Made by a program: the position numbers and the translations under genes. Positions 8,847-15,745 of a DNA stretch of 64,000 nucleotides are shown here, one piece after another. Source of the stretch: Pseudonocardia terrae (lineage in GTDB: Bacteria; Actinomycetota; Actinomycetes; Mycobacteriales; Pseudonocardiaceae); the NCBI RefSeq assembly GCF_021343995.1, contig NZ_JAJTTE010000011.1:1-64000 (forward strand). Direction: 5' to 3'. Within the stretch, counting starts at the first letter, position 1; the number at the start of each line of letters is the position of its first letter. The notes under the pieces were generated by a model. That model searched no databases, had not been told where the DNA came from, and worked only from the letters and a program-made list of their open reading frames with translations.

Positions 8847-9568
8847 CGCAGGACCCGGTCGGGGTCGGCGAGGAAGTCGCGGGTGGTGCGGACGGGCAGG
8901 GCGTCGTCGTAGGAGACGGTGCCCAGGCCGCCGTCGTCGCCGATCTCGAGGATCCGGGCGCCGGGCAGGGCCAGCAGGATCGGCGAGTGGGTGGCAACGA
9001 GGAACTGCGAGCCTCGGGCGGTCAGGTCGTGGATGCGGGCGAGCGCCGCGAGCTGACCGCTCGTGGAGAGCGCGGCCTCGGGCTCGTCGAGCAGGTAGAG
9101 CCCGCGCGGGTGGAAGCGGTGGGTGAGCAGGTCGAGGAAGGACTGGCCGTGCGAGCGCTCGTGCGGGGACACACCGCCGTAGGCCGGCATCAGCGGCGCG
9201 GCTCCGGGCTCGCGGTCGAGGCGTTCGATCTCCGTGGCGACGTTGTAGTACGACTCGGCGCGCAGGAAGAAGGAGGAGCGTTCCCTGCCCGGCGCCCGCC
9301 CGATCCGCAGCGACCCGCCCAGCGCGGACTCGCTCGCGCGGGTGGCGAAGGCGAAGTTCCGCGAGCCGCCCTCGGCGTTGAACCCGGCCGCGACGGCGAT
9401 CGCCTCGACCAGCGTCGACTTGCCGGACCCGTTCTCGCCCACCAGGAACGTGACGCCCGGACCGAACTCCAGCCGTCGTCCGCGCAGGGCGGCGACCACG
9501 GGCAGGGCGAACGGGTAGCGGTCCCAGCCCGCCTCGGGCTCGTCGATCTCGACGCGCCGTACATACAG
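8831..9568 (-). CDS. AAA-type ATPase (ABC-like, SMC/RecF group), probable CTG start
   Basis: A 245-residue P-loop ATPase resembling stand-alone ABC-type ATPases of the RecF/AAA_23 kind. It shows Walker A GENGSGKST near residue 35, a signature-like stretch SHGQSFLDLL, Walker B LYLLDEPEAALS, and the switch histidine in FLVATHSP. Nothing suggests a membrane partner. The conserved protein begins LYVRRVEID and no ATG, GTG or TTG lies in frame near it, so CTG 9568 is the best start. An in-frame ATG at 9844 would run right through the YtxH gene and is unlikely. It is probably co-transcribed with the YtxH gene 29 bases upstream. Confidence 0.75.
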   Translation of the reverse strand: MYVRRVEIDEPEAGWDRYPFALPVVAALRGRRLEFGPGVTFLVGENGSGKSTLVEAIAVAAGFNAEGGSRNFAFATRASESALGGSLRIGRAPGRERSSFFLRAESYYNVATEIERLDREPGAAPLMPAYGGVSPHERSHGQSFLDLLTHRFHPRGLYLLDEPEAALSTSGQLAALARIHDLTARGSQFLVATHSPILLALPGARILEIGDDGGLGTVSYDDALPVRTTRDFLADPDRVLRHLLG

Positions 9569-9597
9569 CCCCGCCCCGCGCGGGGGACGGACTCGGG

Positions 9598-9804
9598 TCA
9601 GCGCGCCGGCCCGTTCGAGCCGGAGCTCTGCGAGCCGCCCTTCACGACGTCCTCGACGCGGGCCCGTACCACGCCGGCGGCCCCCTGGACCGCGGGGTGG
9701 TCGGCCACGCGCTGGTAGGTGCGGTGCAACTGTTCGTAGCGCTCGTGACCGGCCTTCGCGCCCAGCACGTAGCCGACCGCGGCACCCAGCAGGAACTTGA
9801 GCAT
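9598..9804 (-). CDS. YtxH-type small membrane-associated protein
   Basis: A 68-residue protein. It has one hydrophobic N-terminal segment (FLLGAAVGYVLGAKAG) and then an amphipathic charged region with HERYEQL and VADHPAVQGAAGVVRA, typical of the small actinobacterial YtxH-domain proteins. The function is unknown. The ATG at 9804 has GTGGAGGCG five bases upstream. It lies directly before the ATPase gene on the same strand. Confidence 0.8.
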   Translation of the reverse strand: MLKFLLGAAVGYVLGAKAGHERYEQLHRTYQRVADHPAVQGAAGVVRARVEDVVKGGSQSSGSNGPAR

Positions 9805-9918
9805 GTCGCCTCCACGGCAGGACGGTCGTGATCGGTGCCCCCATCCTGCCTCAGCATCCCGGCCGCCGGCTCGCCCAGGGCGGGGGAGGGGGGTGCCGGG
9901 GGCCCGGAACCCGTGTTG

Positions 9919-9924
9919 TAGGGT
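9919..9924 (+). promoter_or_regulatory. Candidate -10 box for tRNA-Asn
   Basis: TAGGGT lies 41 bases before the mature tRNA, which leaves a 5' leader of about 35 bases for RNase P. The -35 region is not clear. Confidence 0.45.
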
Positions 9925-9965
9925 TTCGCTTGTCAGCGAGCGGGGCGCCGCTCGCCGGCCGGCGG

Positions 9966-10038
9966 TCCTCCGTAGCTCAATTGGCAGAGCATGCGACTGT
10001 TAATCGCAGGGTTACTGGTTCGAGTCCAGTCGGAGGAG
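9966..10038 (+). tRNA. tRNA-Asn (anticodon GTT)
   Basis: A full cloverleaf can be drawn. The 7-bp acceptor stem is TCCTCCG with CGGAGGA. The D arm lies around GCTCAATTGGCAGAGC. The anticodon stem TGCGA/TCGCA has loop CTGTTAA with anticodon GTT. The T arm ACTGG/CCAGT has loop TTCGAGT. The discriminator base is G and CCA is not encoded. A mutated copy of its 3' half occurs at 11845. Confidence 0.97.
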
Positions 10039-10054
10039 CTTTCTCCCCAGCTCA

Positions 10055-10072
10055 CAGGCCTGATCCGGCCTG
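10055..10072 (+). terminator. Short hairpin after tRNA-Asn
   Basis: CAGGCC and GGCCTG form a 6-bp stem with a 6-base loop, 17 bases after the tRNA. The same hairpin, slightly changed, follows the partial tRNA copy near 11905. Confidence 0.4.
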
Positions 10073-10196
10073 CCAGGAAGATCACGGCCCCACCTTATCC
10101 CCACGTTTGACGGCCGTTCGGAAGATCAGCCACGGTTACGACGGGTCTGAAGTCCCAGCAGTTGCGGGCGAGTGGCTCGCGGCGTTCGCTGTCCCT

Positions 10197-10598
10197 GTGA
10201 CGTCCGACTCCGACCACAGCGCCCGGTCGTCAGATTCCGTCGAGGAGCCGGACGATCTGACGGCTTCCTTGCGGCGTCGCAGGGAGGAGATCGACGAGCG
10301 CATCGACCAGTTGAAGGAACGCCGGGCCGAGATCGAGCATCGCGCAGAGCAGGGCCACGGCTCCACGGCAGAGCAGGCGGCGGAAGCGCATGCGCATGCC
10401 GAGCGGGCACACGAGAAGGCCGCGGACGCGCACCAGAGGGCGGCCGAGCGCCACGAGGAGTCAGCGGCCGTGCACGAGTACGTGGCCGAGGTGTTGGACG
10501 AGCACGATCGTGCTGGTCGCAGTCAGGCACATCGCCGGGCGGCCGGGAAGGACCGTGAGGCGGGGGTCGAGATGCGTGAGGCAGCTCGAGAGGAGTAG
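10197..10598 (+). CDS. Coiled-coil protein, Ala/His/Glu-rich (paralogue A)
   Basis: A 133-residue, highly charged protein predicted to be one long alpha helix. Residues 25-55 form a heptad coiled coil (LRRRREEIDERIDQLKERR). After HGSTAEQAAEAHAHAE, an Ala/His-rich repeat of the type AHxxAAExHExxAxVH runs to the end. It has no signal peptide or known enzymatic motif. A close paralogue lies at 12012. Both sit about 140-160 bases after the tRNA-Asn 3' end or its copy, so gene and tRNA end appear to have been duplicated together. GTG 10197 is chosen by alignment with the paralogue. The function is unknown. Confidence 0.65.
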   Translation: MTSDSDHSARSSDSVEEPDDLTASLRRRREEIDERIDQLKERRAEIEHRAEQGHGSTAEQAAEAHAHAERAHEKAADAHQRAAERHEESAAVHEYVAEVLDEHDRAGRSQAHRRAAGKDREAGVEMREAAREE

Positions 10599-10609
10599 TC
10601 GTGCCCCTG

Positions 10610-10928
10610 CTACCGCAGGGCGGCGTCGCCGTCGGGGAGCCCGAGGCCACCCGAGTAAGCGCCGAGCCAGCCGGTGCCGCCGCCTTGTCCATGGGGGCTG
10701 CTGACCGCGTGGCGCAGGACGTCGTTCGAATGCACCTCGGCGTGCAGCACGAGCGGTCCAGTCTGGCGATTCTGCAGGATCGCGTTCGTGCACGCCTCGT
10801 CGAGCGCGAGGACGGGCCATTCGGCTGCGCTCCGGCCAGTTCAGGTCGACCAGCCACGTCGACACCGCCCGACGCATCGGTGCGAGCGTAGGCCACACCG
10901 GGAAGCAGGACACCTCGCTGAGGTCCAC
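10610..10928 (-). pseudogene. Frameshifted anti-sigma factor ATPase (RsbW/HATPase_c_2 type)
   Basis: Two frames read on the minus strand join into one protein. The first, from GTG 10928, gives MRRAVSTWLVDLNWPE. After a one-base frame change near 10830 the second gives AEWPVLALDEACTNAI and runs to the stop at 10610. That is the N-box (E and N) of the GHKL serine-kinase/anti-sigma family, followed by a recognisable HAEVHSNDVLRHAV and GGGTG. Intact, it would be a partner-switching kinase acting with STAS and SpoIIE proteins such as those at 18502 and 13580. One extra base in the sequence would explain the break. I cannot tell mutation from sequencing error. Confidence 0.6.
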
Positions 10929-10998
10929 CGCGAGGCGGCGCCGAGGACCCACGGCTCGGCAGGCGCCGCGTAGGCAGGTGTCGAAGCCGTCCGGCGGA

Positions 10999-11598
10999 TC
11001 AGAGGCCGAAGGCTCCGCCTTCGACAAGGATGAGCAGGCCGATCCCGATCAGGACGATCGGCAGCACGATGTGGCCCCAGCGGCTGAGCGCCCTGGCGAC
11101 GAGCGGGCGCGTGGCGAAGAAGCGACCCAGGGCACACCACACGGCGACGAGGACGAGGAACACCAGGCAGTGGACGACCATGCCGCCGATGCCGCTGGTG
11201 GTGAACACCGGGACGTAGACGCCGATGTTGTCGCCGCCGTTGGCGAAGGTCACGGCGGCCACCGCGAGGATCGACGGTCCGGCGCTGGAGTCTGTCCCTC
11301 GGGCGTCCTCGTCGGCGTCGTCGTGATGGCGCCAGACCTGCCAGGCGGCCCGGATGCCGAGCAGCAGGGGCAGCAGGCCGAGGTAGGGGATGACCGAATC
11401 CGGGAGGAGCCCGGCACCGAGCGCCCCGACGACGGACGCGGCCAGGATGGCAAGGAAGCCGAGGTACTGCCCGGCTGCGACCCGGATCTCGGCGGAGCGA
11501 CGCCCGGCGGCCTGCCCGAAGAACAGGGCGAGGACCAGGATGTCGTCGATGTTCGTGACGGCGAACATCCCGGCGGCCTGGCCGATCTGGCTCAGCAC
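10999..11598 (-). CDS. CadD-family cadmium resistance transporter
   Basis: A 199-residue integral membrane protein with about five or six transmembrane segments, the size of the CadD family. It starts GQAAGMFAVTNIDDILVLA, and the NIDD motif is typical of CadD and related LysE-superfamily exporters. A second conserved pattern, FANGGDNIGVYVPVF, follows the cytoplasmic loop at about 110-120. It is expected to lower cadmium accumulation or export the ion. GTG 11598 follows GGAGACCAG. It lies between the two coiled-coil paralogues and inside the pair of tRNA-Asn 3' repeats, so it may be an acquired gene. Confidence 0.8.
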   Translation of the reverse strand: MLSQIGQAAGMFAVTNIDDILVLALFFGQAAGRRSAEIRVAAGQYLGFLAILAASVVGALGAGLLPDSVIPYLGLLPLLLGIRAAWQVWRHHDDADEDARGTDSSAGPSILAVAAVTFANGGDNIGVYVPVFTTSGIGGMVVHCLVFLVLVAVWCALGRFFATRPLVARALSRWGHIVLPIVLIGIGLLILVEGGAFGL

Positions 11599-11844
11599 CT
11601 GGTCTCCCTGCTGTCCGCCCGCTCGCCTCGACTTCACAGTGACACAGAGGTGCGGGGACCGCGTCGGAGGTGCCCGGTCCTTCACCTCACGGCGTTGTCG
11701 GGAGGTACGCGAGCACAGACCCGTTCAGCGGCTCCGAAGATCATCGCTGGCTCCTCCGGGCCGTCGCCGGGCCGTTGAAGGCCGCCCGACAACGGAAATT
11801 TCGCAGCTCAACGAGGCCGACTCACCACAAAAGTCGATCTTGGT
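11599..11844. other. Intergenic region before the partial tRNA copy
   Basis: This stretch separates the CadD-like gene from the tRNA fragment. I see no gene, hairpin or repeat in it beyond the likely promoter area of the divergent transporter gene. Confidence 0.5.
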
Positions 11845-11914
11845 TCGCAGGGTTACGGTTCGAGTCCAGTCGGAGGAGGAGCTTCTCCCCAGCTCACGGG
11901 CCTGATACGGCCTG
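11845..11914 (+). repeat. Degenerate copy of the tRNA-Asn 3' half and its downstream flank
   Basis: TCGCAGGGTTAC, then GGTTCGAGTCCAGTCGGAGGA, repeats the anticodon-stem-to-acceptor part of tRNA-Asn with one T deleted in the T stem, so it cannot fold as a tRNA. The match continues beyond the tRNA: TTCTCCCCAGCTCAC, then GGCCTGAT, then CGGCCTG, with a few changes. With the intact tRNA it forms imperfect direct repeats around a segment of about 1.85 kb. This could be an attachment-site scar or one end of a segmental duplication. Confidence 0.8.
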
Positions 11915-12011
11915 TTTTCACGATCAGCCTCCGCGTGACCCACATCTGCCGCGGGCCGTGGCGCTTCGTGTGGCGGTTGTGCAGATCGACTCGACGGCGT
12001 TGCCTGGTCGG

Positions 12012-12416
12012 ATGGCGCACGACGACCGGGCCGAGCCCGAGTCCCCGACTGCCGAGGAGGACGCGCGGGCGGCGGCGCTGCGACGTCGTCGGGAGCAGAT
12101 CGTGGAGCGCCTCGCGCAGCTGCACGAACGGCTGGGCGAGATCGAGCGGCAGAACAGGCACGGACACGGCTCGACGGCCGAGGCCGCTGCGGAGGCGCAG
12201 GCCAACGCCGACCGGTCGCACGAGTACTCCGTGGAGGCGCACCAGCGGGCGGCAGAGCGTCACGAGAAGTCCGCCGAGGTGCACGAACGCGTCGCCGCGT
12301 TGCTCGACGAGCTCGGCCGAGCGGACCGCGCGCAGGCGCATCGCCGGGAGGCCGAGCTGGCCCGCGAGGCGGCCGACGCTGCGTATCGCGCCGCCGCGGC
12401 GGACCCACGCGACTAG
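12012..12416 (+). CDS. Coiled-coil protein, Ala/His/Glu-rich (paralogue B)
   Basis: A 134-residue helical protein clearly homologous along its whole length to the one at 10197. It has the same LRRRREQI, GHGSTAE, AHQRAAERHE and RAQAHRREAE blocks in the same order and nearly the same length. ATG 12012 fits that alignment; GTG codons further upstream are possible. It follows the partial tRNA-Asn copy as paralogue A follows the real tRNA. No function is known. The ANTAR gene downstream is convergent. Confidence 0.65.
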   Translation: MAHDDRAEPESPTAEEDARAAALRRRREQIVERLAQLHERLGEIERQNRHGHGSTAEAAAEAQANADRSHEYSVEAHQRAAERHEKSAEVHERVAALLDELGRADRAQAHRREAELAREAADAAYRAAAADPRD

Positions 12417-12537
12417 GCCGTGTTCAAGAAGTCCCTGATCGCGGTCTTCGCGCCCAGATCGCGCCTGGCGGCGCTGCCGCCCGCGGCCGAGTACGCCCCT
12501 TGCCCGGCCGTGCAGGGAAGGCCGGTCGATCCCGACC

Positions 12538-12831
12538 TCACGAAAGCAGCTCACCGCTCTCGACGAGCGCCTGCGCGACCTCCCGGACCGTCCGGTTGCT
12601 CGCCCGGCCGGCACGGACGATCGCGGCGAACGCCTCGTCGGGTGTGATGCGGTGCCGCTCGACGAGTATGCCGATCGCGATGCCGGTCGTCCTGGCGTTC
12701 TCGACAGCGCACTCCAGGTGCTCGGTGCGGGCGCGCGCCGCCTCGAGAGCCCGGAGGAGTTCTCGCTCGGTCGTCTTCTGGCGGCTCGCGAGGATCTCGA
12801 GCTGGGCGGCCCAGGGCTGTTCCGGGCGCAT
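12538..12831 (-). CDS. ANTAR-domain protein
   Basis: A 97-residue protein made of an N-terminal helix (coiled coil, about residues 5-40) and a C-terminal ANTAR RNA-binding domain (about 40-95) with GIAIGILVERHRITPDEAF and NRTVREVAQALVES. ANTAR domains bind paired hairpins in nascent RNA and prevent termination. This one has no attached GAF or receiver domain, so its signal must come from another protein. The ATG is preceded by ACGGAGGG. Confidence 0.88.
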   Translation of the reverse strand: MRPEQPWAAQLEILASRQKTTERELLRALEAARARTEHLECAVENARTTGIAIGILVERHRITPDEAFAAIVRAGRASNRTVREVAQALVESGELLS

Positions 12832-13014
12832 GACCGGCCCTCCGTCGGCACGGGAAGCGGTGTGCTCCGCCGGCAGTTCCCGCTGCGCGCCGTCCTACTC
12901 GCTCCAGGGGTCACGGCGCCCGGTCGACCGGGTCCGCAGATCCCGGGCCAGGGCGGCCTTCGCTCGCGGCCCCGTGCTCGCGCGCCCCGGCGCGTCGACA
13001 GGCGTCGGCGGCCT

Positions 13015-13326
13015 CTACCTGTCCCCGAGCGCATCGGCCCGGGCCTCGAACACGCCGGCCAGGTGCGCATGCGTGTCCGCAGCGCGTCGATAGCGCTCAG
13101 CCGCCCGCCTGTGGGCCTGCAGCGCGCACTCGTGCGCCTTCACCGCATGCGCCTGGGCTTCCGAGACCAGAACCGGTGTCGATCGCGGAGGTCCGTCCGC
13201 GAGTGCCCCTTCCCGTGCGCTCAGCTCCGCCAGCCGCGCCCGGACCTCGGCGAGACGCTCGATCAGCGCATCCCGGAAGTCGTCGTGACCGGGACCGACG
13301 CGGTGATGCGGATCGAGCGAGGCCAT
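13015..13326 (-). CDS. Coiled-coil protein, Ala/His-rich (paralogue C)
   Basis: A 103-residue helical protein. Its second half (SEAQAHAVKAHECALQAHRR, then AERYRRAADTHAH) shows the same Ala/His spacing as paralogues A and B. Its first half (LIERLAEVRARLAELSARE) is a heptad coiled coil. It is shorter and more diverged and lies on the opposite strand. The ATG at 13326 is the first start that keeps the helical region. The function is unknown. Confidence 0.6.
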   Translation of the reverse strand: MASLDPHHRVGPGHDDFRDALIERLAEVRARLAELSAREGALADGPPRSTPVLVSEAQAHAVKAHECALQAHRRAAERYRRAADTHAHLAGVFEARADALGDR

Positions 13327-13436
13327 GCCCGCCTCCCAGGATCGAAGCCGGCCACAGGGGCACCGTCCCGGCACACTTCGACCAGTGGCTGTGCGGACGG
13401 AAGCGTAGCGGCCGTCGACCGCACTCGACACCATCC

Positions 13437-13574
13437 GAACTCGACGAGCACGACCGTGCCGGCCGCGCCGCTGCCAGACCTGGGCCGGCTCGTGCCCACG
13501 TCCCTCGTCGGGCGGCCCGGGAGAACTGCGAGGCGGCCGACGACGCCCACGACGTCGCGGCCGAGGAGCAGTGG
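13437..13574 (+). pseudogene. Remnant of a coiled-coil paralogue C-terminus
   Basis: One frame reads LDEHDRAGR, then PRRAARENCEAADDAHDVAAEE. This resembles the last 35-40 residues of the coiled-coil proteins at 10197 (LDEHDRAGRSQAHRRAA) and 12012. No start or N-terminal part is present, so this looks like a leftover from another duplicate. The match is short and I hold it loosely. Confidence 0.4.
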
Positions 13575-13579
13575 ATTCG

Positions 13580-14845
13580 TCACCCGACGACGGACCCGGA
13601 GCCCGTGCTCTCGTCGGCGCCGCCACGACTGCGCCGCCGCCGGGGCGGGCCGCCGTACCAGTCGAGACACATCACCGTGGCGTCGTCGCGCAGGTCGCCG
13701 TCCGTGGCGTCCAGGAGGGCCGCCCCGAGGGCCTGCACGACCTCCCGGGGATGGGCGCTGCGGGTCTTGAGCAGCATGTCGATCAGGGGCAGGTGAGCGG
13801 CGTCGCGTTCGAGCATGCCGTCGGTGAGGAACACGATCCTGTCGCCCGGTTCCAGCACGAGCTCCTGGACCCGGTACCGCCACTCGGGGTCGATCCCGAA
13901 CGGGATGTCCACGGCGAGCTCGACCTCCTCGACCAGCCCGTCGCGCACGCGCAGGGGACGAGGGTGGCCGGCGTTGACGATCCCGGCCCGTTCCGCTATC
14001 AGGTCGATCCGCGCGATCTGGCCGGTGACCAGCTCTCCTGTCCCGGTGTGCCGGACCAGGTCGCGGTTGACGTCGTCGGCCTGCTGCGCGAGGGTCCGCC
14101 CGGTACGGCGGCTGTTGCGCAGGCTGTTCACCGCCAGCGTGGCGAGCATCGCGGCCTCCAGCCCGTGACCCACGGCGTCGGTCATCGACAGCTGCACGCT
14201 GTCCCGGTCGAGCACGTAGTCGAAAGTGTCGCCGGCCATGCGCGCGGAGGGCTCCAGCCAGCCGGCGAGGGTGAACTGGCTGGCCTCGCAGGTGTAGGCG
14301 TCGGGCAGCAGCCGGTGCTGGATCTCCGCCGGGACCGACAGCGGCGTGGTGCGCTGCCCCCAGGCGTAGAGGTCGGTGAAGCGGCGGTTGGCGATGACGA
14401 TGAAGGCCAGCGCGTGCCCGGCGGCGGCGAGCTCGGCGAGCACCTCGGCCCCGGGGCGGTTCGGGAGGGTCATCTCGAGGACGCCGATCGCGTCGCCGCG
14501 GTCGGTGACCGGGACGACGACGCGGACCTCGCCGGCCGCCGCCTCCTCGTGCTCGACGACGGGTTCCTGGAACTGCAGCACGCGGTCGTAGACGGTGCTC
14601 TCCAGGGGAATCCTCTCGGAGCCGTCGGGCCCGGGGCCGTCCCCGCCCTCGCCCTCGCCGGGGCCGCGGGTCAGCCGGACGACCGCCCGGCCGCTCAAGT
14701 CGGCGATGAGGAACGCGACCCGGCTCGCCCCGAACAGCTCCGCGAGCTGGTTCGAAACCTCCTCGACCGCGTCCGCCGGGGCTGCCGCCTCCACCGCCTC
14801 GAGCAGGTCCCGCACCGCCAACCGCGACGCGTGTCGCCCGGCCAT
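13580..14845 (-). CDS. GAF-SpoIIE serine phosphatase (PP2C family)
   Basis: A 421-residue signalling phosphatase. A GAF-like sensor covers about residues 10-165 and a SpoIIE-type PP2C domain about 190-400. Metal-binding signatures are in place: AGDTFDYVLD, MTDAVGHGLEAAML, NAGHPRPL, FLTDGMLE and RDDATVMCLDW. Such enzymes dephosphorylate STAS-domain antagonists in partner-switching control of sigma factors. A STAS gene lies 3.7 kb away and a broken kinase gene 2.7 kb away. ATG 14845 follows GAGGAGGGG; GTG 14851 is an alternative start. Confidence 0.88.
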   Translation of the reverse strand: MAGRHASRLAVRDLLEAVEAAAPADAVEEVSNQLAELFGASRVAFLIADLSGRAVVRLTRGPGEGEGGDGPGPDGSERIPLESTVYDRVLQFQEPVVEHEEAAAGEVRVVVPVTDRGDAIGVLEMTLPNRPGAEVLAELAAAGHALAFIVIANRRFTDLYAWGQRTTPLSVPAEIQHRLLPDAYTCEASQFTLAGWLEPSARMAGDTFDYVLDRDSVQLSMTDAVGHGLEAAMLATLAVNSLRNSRRTGRTLAQQADDVNRDLVRHTGTGELVTGQIARIDLIAERAGIVNAGHPRPLRVRDGLVEEVELAVDIPFGIDPEWRYRVQELVLEPGDRIVFLTDGMLERDAAHLPLIDMLLKTRSAHPREVVQALGAALLDATDGDLRDDATVMCLDWYGGPPRRRRSRGGADESTGSGSVVG

Positions 14846-15033
14846 GAACACCCCTCCTCGGTCGTCGGCAGCGTCCCGCCGCGGTCGCGACCGTCCTCCG
14901 ACACACGTGCGACGTGACCCAGGGGATACCCACGGCGGCGAGAACAACCGGAGGAGGCGGCGGGAGAACCCCGCGCGGGCGAGGTGGCCGAGCCCCGGGG
15001 TGCAGCCGTCCTCGGTCCCGTGGGTCCGCGAGC

Positions 15034-15064
15034 TTGACCTTGACACCGTGACAAGGCTTTGGAT
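15034..15064 (+). promoter_or_regulatory. MerR-type promoter with 19-bp spacer and dyad operator
   Basis: The -35 box TTGACC (15034-15039) and the -10 box TTGGAT (15059-15064) are exactly 19 bp apart, the long spacer that MerR proteins correct by twisting DNA. Between them is the dyad CCTTGACAC-C-GTGACAAGG (15038-15056) with a single mismatch. The expected start of transcription falls at or next to the ATG at 15072, so the mRNA should be leaderless. The regulator is probably the MerR-HEAT protein encoded second in this operon. Confidence 0.8.
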
Positions 15065-15071
15065 CGTGGGC

Positions 15072-15740
15072 ATGACCGGTGTACGTGAGGGGGCGGGCCT
15101 CGAGCTGAGGTCCGCCCTGGAGAGTCCTGCCGCCTCGGCGCGTCTGCACGCGGCGCTGAACGCCGGGATACGCCCGGACCCCGAGCACGTCGAGGTCCTG
15201 GTCCGGCGGTGCGCGGTGGAGCCCGACTTCTTCGTCCGCGACATGCTGAGCTGGGCGCTCACCCGGCACGACGTCGCGCTCACGGTGGAGCGGTTGCTGG
15301 ACGAGCTCGGATCGGACGTCCCTCAGGGGCGGAGCCAGGCCCTCCACACGCTCTCGAAGATCGGCGACGCCCGGACGTGGCCCGCGATCACCACCGCACT
15401 CCTGACGGACGAGGACGACGAGGTCGCCCGGACGGCCTGGCGGACCGCGGCCGGGCTCGTCCCGGAGGGTCGTGAGACCGGCCTCGCCGAGACGTTGGCC
15501 ACGCAGTTCGACCGCGGGGACGGCGAGGTGCAGCGGAGCCTCAGCCGTGCCTTCGTCGCCCTCGGAGCGGCGGTCCTGCCCGTCGTCGAGCGCGCGATCA
15601 CCGCGCGGGACGCGGGCGTGCGCACGCACGCGCTCGCCACGAAGCGGCTCATGCAGCACCCCGACGAGGGGTTCGACGCCGCGATCGCGGAGGCACGCCG
15701 GACCGTCGCGCTCCGCGGGGCGCCGCTCGTGGAGGAGTGA
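15072..15740 (+). CDS. HEAT-repeat protein
   Basis: A 222-residue all-helical protein built of HEAT-like repeats. These are visible as paired helices such as VEVLVRRCAVEPDFFVRDML, RSQALHTLSKIGDARTWPAI and DDEVARTAWRTAA. It has no catalytic motif and probably acts by protein binding. It is the first gene of a two-gene unit with the MerR-HEAT regulator, whose start lies within a few bases of this stop. ATG 15072 lies 7 bases after the -10 box of the MerR-type promoter. Confidence 0.82.
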   Translation: MTGVREGAGLELRSALESPAASARLHAALNAGIRPDPEHVEVLVRRCAVEPDFFVRDMLSWALTRHDVALTVERLLDELGSDVPQGRSQALHTLSKIGDARTWPAITTALLTDEDDEVARTAWRTAAGLVPEGRETGLAETLATQFDRGDGEVQRSLSRAFVALGAAVLPVVERAITARDAGVRTHALATKRLMQHPDEGFDAAIAEARRTVALRGAPLVEE

Positions 15741-15745
15741 GCGGG

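Noticed and set aside
10601..10891. Plus-strand 96-residue frame after the first coiled-coil gene
   Set aside because: The minus strand of the same stretch encodes a recognisable, though frameshifted, anti-sigma ATPase, so the plus frame is a shadow.
9966..11914. A complete integrative element at tRNA-Asn
   Set aside because: There is no integrase, excisionase or phage/plasmid gene inside, and homology runs beyond the tRNA, so I list only the repeat and the possibility.
12420..12647. A 75-residue plus-strand frame beginning MFKKSLIAVF
   Set aside because: Most of it overlaps the ANTAR gene on the other strand and the rest has no family signal.
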